From: Blepharisma stoltei
Taxonomy: Eukaryota > Ciliophora > Heterotrichea > Heterotrichida > Blepharismidae
Assembly: GCA_914767885.1 (NCBI GenBank)
Contig: CAJZBQ010000037.1
Location: 62,001 to 126,000, forward strand
Length of the DNA stretch: 64,000 bases
Direction of reading: 5' to 3'
Part shown: in pieces, positions 54,334 to 63,615 of the stretch
Position numbering within the stretch: the first letter of the stretch is position 1
How the letters are laid out: every line of letters begins with the position of its first letter
The notes under the pieces: model-generated
Told to the model about the DNA's origin: nothing
The model's input: the letters and a program-made list of their open reading frames with translations, nothing else
Databases searched by the model: none
Translations under genes and position numbers: made by a program

Positions 54334-56297
54334 TACATTCTCTGGCGACAAATCTACAGGATCTCTAGGAAATAATTTATCTTACCTCTGGGCCGTTACT
54401 TCAATATCTCCAGCTAACTCCAAAGTATCGGACGCCATCAATAATAAAGCAGATTCTTCAATTTCTATAGACCGTTCCTACTTTGACTCAACTGCCACAA
54501 CCACAGTTACCGCCAGCTTAACAGTGACCAATTTCTTGATCATTTCAAACACTGCTTCCTTTACAACCACAGTCACTGGTGGAAATGCATTGACAGTGAT
54601 ATTTGACCAAGGCAATACAGTCTCTATGAAATCTTCGACGTCTAAAACACTTAAAGTAAAAGTCACTTCTCTATGTGGAACAACTACTGGAACTATCACT
54701 TGGGCATGGAGTTATGACAGTGGACCGACTATAGACTCTACCTCAATTCTTGCTAACGCAAATGCAGATAAGCTAACCATTAATGCGAATGCTTTGACAG
54801 CAAACTCTAATCCATATGTATTTATAGCAACTGCTTCACAAGTCAGCGATGGGTCGACAATTACAGGAAGTGCCACTATTTCAGTCACAGTAACTGCTTC
54901 ACCATTAAGCGTTGGGCTATCTAAAACAAGTGGAGATGTTTCTCCTGACAAAGACTATACTGTTAACGCCCAAAATTCAAAAGACCCTGACAATCCTAGC
55001 TCGACTTACAACGATTTTACGTATAAGTGGACTTGTTTGAATAGCTTAGATAACAGTGCATGTGTAGGAGCTGATGGCAAGACTCCTTTGAGTAGCGATA
55101 CTGACTCCACTTTGACTATTCCTTCATCACAAATGGTTAAAGGAGCCCAATGGGATATTACTTGCACTATAACTAAAGACACAAGAACTGCTACTGCTAC
55201 AATATCTCTAAATATTCTGAGCAAGGCATCTGACATCTCAATTGAAATTGAATACAAGGTCAAAAAATATAATCCATCCGAGAATATTGTGATAACTGCT
55301 CAAGTCACAGCTGCTTCTACAGCTACTTTGAAATGGACTGAAAATTCAGGTTCAATCACCATTTCTCCTAGCTATTTGTCTACAATGTCTGTGCTTTCTG
55401 GTCAGCTAACTCCAGGCTCAACATATACATTTACCCTCACAATTATATCTAATGATATTAGCTTTAAAGTTCATTATCCAGTCACCTTTAATCTTGGTCC
55501 AGTTTGTAGCAAAGATGTTAGTCTAAATCCAGATCATGGCACAGCGATCATTACATCATTTAAATTAAGCATTGAGGGCTGCTATGATAAAGATGAAGAA
55601 GACTACCCATTATCATATACTTACTTAGACTACTCCAACAATAAAGCATACACTCTTGGCTACACCACAGAAATTAACTCGCTGTCCACATACCTCTTCC
55701 CTCAAAAGAATACCATCACCATTCGTGTTTGTGATTACATGAAGACTTGCAATGAATATAAGAAAGATGTCACAATTGATAACTTTAATAGCAGGCGTTT
55801 AGAAACAAAATCATTGATGGATTATTATAAAGAAAGTACGGTTGACGTTGATAATGTGCCTTCTACCATTTCGCTATTTTGCGGCTCAGCGACTATTGAT
55901 AGTGATCTATTCTCCCTTATGTGGACTGATTTGCAGAATTATATTTCAAGTAATCAGGTGAATAATGATGTATTGGAAAATGCATTAGGTGCAACTTACT
56001 CAATGACAGGCCAAACAGAGCAGATGAGTGTAGAAATGTTCCAGACATTTGCTATATGACTTTCTAAAATTATTGTGGACAACCCTGATCTTGTACCAAG
56101 CCAAGATAACATGAATACTATTGTGGCTCTTGCTGATAATTATTTGGTGTATGGAAACATAACTGAGTTTTCTAGTCTGTCTCTTGAAGGATATATTATG
56201 AATATTGATGCATTCCTGACATATTGGGAAATAGCAGCCACTAAGGATGATTTGGTAACTCAAGGAGCTATGGACGGATCTCAAAACCTAAGAAATT
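54334..56297 (+). CDS. Gene 2 piece 14: PKD/REJ-like and GAIN-like region with UGA=Trp
   Basis: About 655 codons and uninterrupted where gene 1 has the 677 bp IES. PKD/REJ motifs are FSGDKSTG…YLW, TITWAWSYDSGP and SKDPDNPSSTYNDFTYKWTC. It continues through WTENSGSITISPSYLS and DEEDYPLSYTYLDYSN. TGA at 56057-59 sits in QTFAI-x-LSKIIVDN, where gene 1 has TGG (QTFALWLSKIIVDN). Reading on to LVTQGAMDGSQNLRN shows it is sense. Confidence 0.83.
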
Positions 56298-56428
56298 TAT
56301 TTTCCAGAAATTTTCCTCGGCACCTGGATTTTTTTCTCATCGAACATTTCGTCGACAAAATCCGTTTTTCGATTGATGTCGATTAGAAAAAAAATTGTCT
56401 AGAAATGGCTGCAAAATGAAATGTCACT
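56298..56428. other. Short hairpin-rich IES (homologue of 21148-21293)
   Basis: 131 bp with inverted TTTTTTTCTCATCGA … TCGATTAGAAAAAAAA arms around a GTCGAC core. TA-TA removal gives RNLEKALSPQNTD in frame. The ends are uncertain: with UGA as Trp most of the segment could also be read through, but then a lost T near 56300 would have to be assumed. Confidence 0.58.
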
Positions 56429-56871
56429 TAGAAAAGGCACTTAGCCCTCAAAACACTGATATGACTAAAATTTATAAGTATAGAGACTTCCCAACCTCGA
56501 TGGCCAATCGCACAGTTCCGTTCTCCAACAACCGCACTATTTCTATGCCTGCAAAATTAAGCTATTCTGACACTGACGTCATGAATATTAAACTGCACTA
56601 TTTCAACGCATTAAATGACTATTCTGACCTTGTTATGTTGAGTTTTGCACAGTCAGGAACTTATGAGAACTTAAAACTTGAAACCACAAACGAGACTTAT
56701 GTGCCATTCTCTACCACTGATTATCCAGTTATCTTGGAAATGCCGATATCTCAGAATATCACTGAAGGGTATGACTGGACTTGCTTATTCTATAATGAGA
56801 CTAGTAAGGCATGGCTTCATGATGGCTGCACTGTAACTGAAATCAAAAACGATAGCGTTGTATTTGAAGTC
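56429..56871 (+). CDS. Gene 2 piece 15: GPS-proximal region
   Basis: 147 codons, EKALSPQNTDMTKIYKYRDFP to DSVVFEV, including W-T-C-L-F-Y-N-E and WLHDGC, the first half of the GPS-like motif. It is cut immediately before YHFSMF by a palindromic IES. Confidence 0.85.
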
Positions 56872-57313
56872 TATACTAATTGACCAAGAATAGCCCACTA
56901 AGGAGCCATTCTTGGTCTGCCAGAAAAAATTTTGACAAAAAGATCCTAATCTGCCATTACCACTGAGTTTTGGTGTTTCCAAATTTTTTGGGCAAGCCAA
57001 ATGCAATAAAAAAAATTGTTCTTTTGCGATGATGCATTTGGCTTGTCAAAAAAATTTGGAAACACCAAAACTCAGTGGTAATGGCAGATTAGGATCTTTT
57101 CTGCCATTACCACTGAGTTTTGATGTTGCCAAATTTTTTTGACAAGCCAAATGCATCATCGCAAAAGAACAATTTTTTATTGCATTTGGCTTGCCCAAAA
57201 AATTTGGAAACACCAAAACTCAGTGGTAATGGCAGATTAGGATCTTTTGTCAAAATTTTTTTTCTGGCAGACCAAGAATGGCTCCTTAGTGGGCTATTCT
57301 TGGTCAATTAGTA
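56872..57313. mobile_element. Palindromic IES, double hairpin, TA/TATA-bounded (gene 2 only)
   Basis: 442 bp. TACTAATTGACCAAGAATAG at the left is exactly mirrored at the right. Inside, a block of about 100 bp (CTGCCATTACCACTGAGTTT … GCATTTGGCTTG) occurs four times in alternating orientation. Excision gives GTC TAT CAC TTC TCT (VYHFS), identical to uninterrupted gene 1 at 21724-21738. Confidence 0.92.
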
Positions 57314-58342
57314 TATCACTTCTCTATGTTCAAGCTTGGACAAGCCGAACCCCAAGCTCCACCGAATTCATATCCTCAACCTTCTGGGCCTTCTTGTGGC
57401 GATAACTACGCTCCACTTTATATTCTGGTCGTCGTCCTCTTCATTTCTATGATTTTGGCTCCAATTATGATTATATATGATAGGTTTGAAAAGGCAGGAA
57501 AGACTGTTGAAGCAACTCCTCGCCCTGTTCATGTTCCAAGACCTACTGAGCGAGCCTTGATGTCGCCTTCTACTGATAGCGTTGAAACTGCACCAAGAAG
57601 CGCAAGGCACTTCTTCCCAGGTCCTCAGCCTACAGATTCAATCGAGCTCGCTGAAGGCGAAGAAATTGTTGAAGAGTCTGAACAAAGGAGTTCAGACTAC
57701 GACAGTAACGAAATTGTTGACTCAGTAAGCATTGATTTGACTGAAAACTCATATGCTCAGCCAGTCGCAGCTGAAACTAAAGTAGAGAAGCCTGAAGATG
57801 AGTCTAAGACTGAGCTTGCTGAGCTCATTGAAGGACATTTGATAGTTGGTTTAGTTTACTACAGAAGCAACTTCTCAAGATGGGCTAGACTATTCACACT
57901 GACAACAATCATTATATTTGAACTTTTACTTGAAGGATTGCTGCTATTTGGATTTGAAAATACTGACTCAGGATCCTCAGCATCCACTGAAACTCTGTTC
58001 AATGACTATGAAGCTAAGTACTTCGGGTATACTATTTTGGCTCTTGCCATTGCAATTCCTATAGAAATTTTCATGGTAATTGCGTTGAGCATTGATAGAA
58101 CTAAAGCTCCAGCTTGGACAGCTGCTGCAGTTGCGCTAGGTATTACTATCATTATTGGCTCTATAATTGGAATTGTTATGCTTAGCTTCTCGTTCTGCTT
58201 CGAGTGGAGTGGATACTGGGCTGTTTGCTTCCTCTATGGAATCTTGATACAGATATTCATATTTGAGACCTTCTATATGATTGTGAGATACTTTATTCTC
58301 CAAATGGTTCCACAGGTGGAAGAAACCAAGACTAAGGCTTAA
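57314..58342 (+). CDS. Gene 2 piece 16: GPS end and five membrane segments
   Basis: 342 codons, YHFSMFKLGQAEPQAPPNSY onward. The first membrane segment is at about 57402-57475 and four more lie at about 57888-57950, 58018-58092, 58113-58190 and 58215-58300. The acidic loop between TM1 and TM2 (ELAEGEEIVEESEQRSSDYD) varies more from gene 1 than the membrane segments do, suggesting constraint on the membrane part. TAA at 58340-42. Confidence 0.88.
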   Translation, partial: YHFSMFKLGQAEPQAPPNSYPQPSGPSCGDNYAPLYILVVVLFISMILAPIMIIYDRFEKAGKTVEATPRPVHVPRPTERALMSPSTDSVETAPRSARHFFPGPQPTDSIELAEGEEIVEESEQRSSDYDSNEIVDSVSIDLTENSYAQPVAAETKVEKPEDESKTELAELIEGHLIVGLVYYRSNFSRWARLFTLTTIIIFELLLEGLLLFGFENTDSGSSASTETLFNDYEAKYFGYTILALAIAIPIEIFMVIALSIDRTKAPAWTAAAVALGITIIIGSIIGIVMLSFSFCFEWSGYWAVCFLYGILIQIFIFETFYMIVRYFILQMVPQVEETKTKA

Positions 58343-59169
58343 ATAACCTTTTCTATTAAACTCTTGTTTTTAATAAATAATAATTATAAATTCTTCTATT
58401 TTAAATCTAATAAAAATAACTCATATTTAAGTAAATTTACAAGAGATTATTTGTTTGTCTAAAGTGATTTGATAAAATCTCAAAGCTTATTAATATTTTA
58501 TAACTAAAATTTGTATTTAAAGAGAGGTATAACTTTTACTATTCAGCAATGCCAGTCAGGATTATTGCCCCTTTGAAATTTGTTTAGCATAATTATTGAA
58601 AATAGAGAAAAAAGTAATCAAATATATAAATATTAAAATTTTTGTTTTCTCATATAGCTTTTTTCGGGGTATTTGCGTTGAAAGCGATGAAGTTTGGGAA
58701 TTGACGGCGAAGCCTATTTCCTATACAAAACGGGTCGAATGGCACAAGAAGAAACATACTTAGTAGATTATAGAAAGATATAGGGAAGGAAGTATCTGAT
58801 ATGAGCTAGAGGTGCACATAAGATTCCTTTGTGGTGATTCCCTTCTGCTTGAGAAAGCAAGACCTTTGTCACTTTTGCCTCCTGGCTTGCTTGGGATTGG
58901 TGTGTTGATTCCATTTTATTAAAATTTTGACAAACCTAAATTTTTTAACATGTCATTTTAAAATTGAAATATTAATTATTTTGGGGGCTACTTATTAAAT
59001 TTTAACCCATGGAGATAGAAATCCTTCTGAAGCTATATATAAGTCTTTAATATTAGAGGAATCATTGAGCTAAAAGACTCAATTTTTCTTTCTCAAGGTT
59101 TTTTATTCTTTCTTTAAAGTGTATATTTTTTAATTTTAATTATGTTATTTTTTTTTATTTTTCTCCAAA

Positions 59170-60540
59170 GTCTTCTTTAAACTACAACTGGAACATGAGC
59201 ACTTGTAGGACAACTAAAATGTGCTTTCCGCGTTTCGCACTTTTTCTTAACTGAGAAGTTCGTTTCATGTACCATTTTGTATGCACTTGCATTTTATTGC
59301 ACCATCTTGCATTTTATTTTTCTCTAAATTCTACTGGAGATTTTTCTTCAAATTACAACTGGAGCATGAGTACTTGTAGGGATAGTAAAATCTGCTTTCC
59401 GCGTTTTGCACTTCTAAATTCTACCGGAGATTTTCCTTCAAATTACAACAGGAACATGAGCACTTGTAGGGCTGCTTGAATCTGCTTTCTGCGTTTCGCA
59501 CTTTTTCTTAGCTGAAAAGGTTTTTCATGAACCATTTTGTATGGACTCGCATCTTGACTTTCACCATCTTGAAATGCATTTTTCTCTAAATTATACTGGA
59601 GATTTTTCTTCAAAATGTTACTGGAGAATGAACACTTGTAGGGCTTCTAGAAATCTGCTTTCCGCGTTTCGCACTTTTACTTAGCTGAAAAGTCGTTTCA
59701 TGTGCCATTTTTTTATGTACTTCATCTTGACTTACACCATCTTGAAATACATTTTTTCTAAATTCTACTGGAGATTTTTCTTAAAATTGCTACTGGAGCA
59801 TGAGCACTTGTAGGGCTGCTCGAATCTGCTTTCCGCGTTTCGCACTTTTGCTTAGCTGAAAAGTTCGTTTCATGTGCCATTTTTTTTATGTACTTCATCT
59901 TGACTTACACCATCTTGAAATGCATTGTTCTCTAAAATCTACTGGAGATTTTCCTTCAAATTGCTACAGGAGCATGAGCACTTGTAGGGCTTCTAGAATC
60001 TGCTTTCCGCATTTCGCACTTTTTTCTTCACTGAAAAGTTAGTTTCATGTACCATTTATCCAGATCCAATATACATCACCATCTTGAAATACATTGTTCT
60101 CTAAAATCTGCTGGAGATTATCCTTCAAATTGCTACTGGAGCATGAGCATTTGTAGGGCTGCTAGAATCTACTTTCCGCCTTTTGCACTTTTTCTTAGCT
60201 GAAGGGTTTTTTTCATGAACCATTTTGTATTTACTCTCATCTTGACTTACGCCATCTTGAAATATATTTTTCTCTAAATTCTACCGAAGATTTTACTTCA
60301 AACTACAACAGGAGCATGAGCACTTGTAGGGCTGCTCGAATCTGCTTTCTGCGTTTTCGCACTTTTTCTTAGCTAAAATTTTTTTTTCATGTACCATTTA
60401 TCCAGATCCAATATACACCACCATCTTAAAATGCATTTATCTCTAAAATCTACTGGAGATTTTTCTTCAAATTATTCTGGAGCCTGAGCACTTGTAGGGC
60501 TGCTTGAATCTACTTTCCGCGTTTCGTACTTAATAAAATT
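59170..60540. repeat. Tandem satellite, ~171 bp unit, about 8-9 copies
   Basis: GCACTTGTAGGG or variants occur at 59199, 59370, 59460, 59632, 59804, 59978, 60147, 60320 and 60488, so spacing is 168-174 bp with one 90 bp short unit. Each unit has CTGCTTTCCGCGTTTCGCAC, CATCTTGAAATGCATT and CTGGAGATTTTTCTTCAAA. No long open frame. Confidence 0.9.
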
Positions 60541-60971
60541 TCGATTAATAGCTCAATACTTCTTTTTATTTTAAGAGTAAATTCTGTTGAGCTAAACATT
60601 TCACTTTGAGATAAACTTCAGATTCTGTTATTTTTGGATTTGAATAAGGCCGAATAGATCAGGATTGATTAAACATAATCATACTTGAATTTGAATTCAC
60701 AAATCGTAAAATTAGAGGAATTTGGTTCACAGTAATGAGTGTGTTGTCAGATTCCATATTTAATATTTCAATTTTAAAATGGCTAGCTAAAAAATTTAGG
60801 TTTGTCAAAATTTTAATAGAATGGAATCAACACACCAATCTCAAACGGGCCAGAGGTAAAAGTAAGAAAGTTCTTGCTTTCTCAAGCAGCAGGTAATTAC
60901 GACAAAGGAATCTTATAACACTTTAGTGGTTTTAAAAAAAGCAAATCTAACATTTATCGACCTAGTTAAGG

Positions 60972-61374
60972 TACTCACTCCCCCCCCCCCCCCCCTCCGT
61001 GAGCGAACAAAACCATTAGAAAAATCGCCATTTTTTGACCAAAAACCCACCCTCCGTGAGTGAACAAAAATTTTTTTAATAGAAAAAAATTTTAATGGAA
61101 AAAAATTTTGATATATAAGTGATAATTAGTATAATGAAATCTAGAGCTAATTCTGTTTAATTTTAAACAAATTGCGTTTTAAAACATAAATTTTGCAAAT
61201 TAAATTAATATTTGCTTCCCAATTTTTGCAAATTAGGATTTTTTTTAAATTTCGAAAAAAAATATTTTTTATAAAATTTATATATAAAATTTTTTTTTAA
61301 AAAAAAAAATAAACCCCCCTCCGTGAGCGAACAAAATTTTTTTGTTCGCTCACGGAGGGGGGGGGGGGAGTCAG
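60972..61374. mobile_element. Best-preserved MITE of the CCTCCGTGAGCGAAC family, nested
   Basis: 403 bp between TA at 60972 and TA at 61375. Ends CTCACTCCC… and …GGGAGTCAG. Inner CCTCCGTGAGCGAACAAAA occurs at the left and as a perfect hairpin at the right. A run of at least 18 C follows the left end, mirrored by a shorter G run. It sits inside the right arm of the foldback element; the left arm shows the uninterrupted sequence. No coding capacity. Confidence 0.9.
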
Positions 61375-61684
61375 TATTTTCTTCTTGCGCCGTAAAACTC
61401 GTTTTATATAGGAAATAGGCTTCGCCGTCAATCCCAAACCTCGTCGCTTTCAACGCAAATACCCGAAAAAAGCTATATACTAAAAATCTAAAGCAATGTT
61501 ATTTACTTCATTTTAATGGATTCTTTATATTTTAAAGATTTCATAAACCTATTGAAAAGTATAGCGAGCTCATTTATAAAACTATGCTTATTATTTATTA
61601 TATATAAAAATTATAAAAAATTGATTTATTTGCCTTCAATCATTTTTAAATGCCTCGAATCGTCACTATAGATTGTAGAAAGAA

Positions 61685-63260
61685 TTATTTTTTATTTTTA
61701 TTTCCAATTTCAATAAGAATTTTTCGATTTAAGTCAAATTTGAAATATTCTCTTCCAGAGCCGATATCAATAGCTGAGATATAAATACCTCCTTTATTAT
61801 ATGAACAATATGTGAGAAAAGGATTAAAATTTATATTTGACTCTGCAACTCGGCTTCAGGTAGTGTAGCTTCCGATTTTACTCTCATAGATTCATCCACC
61901 TTCAAATTCAATCAAATACAGTCTCTCTTCTGTATTTGCTAACACATTTGTTTTGTTTCCATAAAACGGAAGAGAGATGTCTGAGAATGAGTCAAAATCA
62001 ATTGAGTAAAGTAAAAGATAGTTTGGATGATGAGTAAGATTTAAGGAAATCAAAATATTTCCATTAAAAATGACACAATGACAGCAGCCGTCATATGTTC
62101 TTTTTGAAGTTAATTCACGCCATGTATTTAAATCTATATCATATCTACTAGATATAAAATCGTTTCCCCTAAAGTAGTAGACACTCCTGTTGAAATAGAT
62201 AGCAGCAGCGTAGCCATGGGGCTTTTGATATGGCAATAAGCGGACTTTATAGTTTCTATCAACTATAAAGGCACTGAAAACACGCTTTTCTCATTTGTAT
62301 GTACCAAATAGCTCACCATTTGGAAGTGAGCAATGCAATTTATTTTATCTAATTTTCATTGGTATCCAAAGTCTTTCATATCTTCTCTTTCATTTTCAGT
62401 GTCATAAATAAGCAACTTCGTTTTTTCATTATTTTCACCTATAAGATAGAGAGATGCGTTCTGATGATAAGAGTTGACAAAATCTTGATAAGCATGGCTG
62501 AATAAAGAACCATAAGCATGATTCTAATTTAATAAGCAATTTTTCCTGAAATCTTGCTCTGTTTTTGCGCTATTTGGTTTACTTAATAAGGAAATTCTTT
62601 TTGCTTGTAATTTATTTAAAGAGCAAATATACTTAAAGCTGCTATAATGTTCTAAGTCATCTGGAATTGTTGCTCTTGAGATCTTAAAACCATCATCAGG
62701 CTGTAAAAGCATGAGGTCAGAAATGGGGGATTCTTGTTTTGAAGTGCTTGATATCTTTGCAATCGATTCATTTATTTCTTCTAAATCAGTATTTAGCTTT
62801 GATAAAGTTTCTTCAACATTCTTTTTTGAGCTATAAAGGTTTACTCTAAAAGAAGCCAAGACAGCCTTCTTAAGCAAGTTATAGCCTCTTTAAATTGGAA
62901 CTCTCCACAATGAGGGAACATAAAAATTGTTCGCTCACATTTTTTATAAAAATTTATATATAAATTTATAATAATCTTTATAAAAAAACCCAATTATTTT
63001 GAACCAAATATTAATAGTTTAAAATTTAACAGATCAAAATATTTTTTTATTGAACAATTATTTTGTTCGCCCACAGAGGATACTTTTTACTCAAAAAATA
63101 GGAAATTTTGCCAGTCATTTTGTTCGCTTACGGAGGATGGGATTAAAATAAAAAGCCAACTCTGCTTTAAATTCGAACAGAATTATTTGTTTCATATTAA
63201 AGAGGGTTGGAGTTAAGTTTTCTCTTTCTTAGACTTTTCTTTTGAAAGGAATCTAACTCT
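61685..63260 (-). pseudogene. Kelch-like copy 2, truncated and broken
   Basis: Corresponds to 23232-25933 (-). It keeps the N-terminal helix (SSKKNVEETLSKLNTDLEEI) and the kelch-like part (NRSVYYFRGND, NGNILISLN). The lesions are a TAG after NCLLN near 62525, a one-base loss near 62327 (GAAGTGAGC against GAAGCTGAGC), and a deletion that removes the whole TPR region, so the frame runs into NKNKK and TAA at 61685-87. Two Trp-TGAs of the intact copy are conserved. Probably non-functional. Confidence 0.75.
62871..63213. mobile_element. TA-bounded IES (homologue of 25556-25878)
   Basis: 343 bp. The right end …TTCATATTAAAGAGGGTTGGAGT matches the first copy. At the left end about 20 bp (the CTCCCGCCCTTTAAATTG terminus) are missing, leaving TAAGCAAG. 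If the terminus matters for excision, this copy should be retained or mis-excised. Confidence 0.65.
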
Positions 63261-63393
63261 CCAGACTGCTTAAGTGATGATGATTATTATAATATAACAT
63301 AATTTTTTATTATATAATTTAAAAAATCATAATTCTTGACTATATAATTTTTATAAAAAAAAATTGATCTTGTAAAGGGGAAAAAAATTGTCC

Positions 63394-63615
63394 CTATTTA
63401 GGAAAAGGAGCAAGAATTGCATCTTTAGTTCGTTCGCAAGGCTCTACATAAATAAAATCAAAGGCATGAGCTCTGCATGGGAGTTTGAGATGATCTCCAA
63501 GATGGATCTCACAGCAGTAAGTTTCAGGAGATGAGCAACAGCAAGCAATTTGAGGTTCAAGTTCACAGCCTAGTTTAAAGCATAGATACGTCATTATATT
63601 AATCACAATTAGCAA
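63394..63615 (-). CDS. Small Cys-rich hypothetical frame, uninterrupted copy
   Basis: Minus-strand frame of 74 codons with a short hydrophobic N-terminal part (LIVINIMTYLCF) and nine cysteines (CELEPQIACCCSSPETYCCEI). It ends APFPK-TAG. There is no ATG at its 5' end, so it is probably an exon of a gene with short introns or an incomplete gene. The paralogue is split by a retroposon at 26254. The family is not recognised. Confidence 0.4.
   Translation of the reverse strand: MLIVINIMTYLCFKLGCELEPQIACCCSSPETYCCEIHLGDHLKLPCRAHAFDFIYVEPCERTKDAILAPFPK

Larger units (their letters stand above)
30920..58342 (+). other. Gene locus 2: complete giant Cys-rich/REJ/GPS membrane protein, 15 inserts
   Basis: The whole locus; coding pieces are listed separately. 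It runs from ATG 30920 to TAA 58340-58342. Subtracting 15 inserts (337, 312, 2218, 234, 261, 407, 551, 535, 307, 554, 526, 145, 336, 131 and 442 bp) leaves 20,127 bases, exactly 6,709 codons. The only in-frame TGA is at 56057-59, where gene 1 has TGG. The predicted 6,708-residue protein has a signal peptide, two types of Cys-rich modules, beta/REJ domains, a GPS-like site and five membrane segments. This would place a very long Cys-rich stalk outside the cell. Similar layouts are known for polycystin-1 and REJ receptors; a role in cell contact or mating recognition is speculative. Confidence 0.82.
58653..61475. mobile_element. 2.8 kb foldback-type element with satellite core, TATA-flanked
   Basis: The left end TATAGCTTTTTTCGGGGTAT is mirrored at the right (ATACCCGAAAAAAGCTATAT). 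The inverted arms extend about 320 bp each (58655-58975 against 60745-61477), including TTGGTGTGTTGATTCCATT and GACAAACCTAAATTTTTTA. The right arm is lengthened by a nested MITE. The core is a tandem satellite. The empty site CTCATATACTAAA is at 23062-23075. No transposase frame was found, so it is non-autonomous. Confidence 0.87.

Noticed and set aside
56057-56059. TGA as a nonsense mutation in gene 2
   Set aside because: Gene 1 has TGG here, the frame continues with full conservation, and UGA=Trp is supported elsewhere in the window.
59170-60540. Regular repeats as a CRISPR array
   Set aside because: The unit is about 171 bp without distinct short repeats and spacers, in a eukaryotic context inside inverted arms; it is a satellite.
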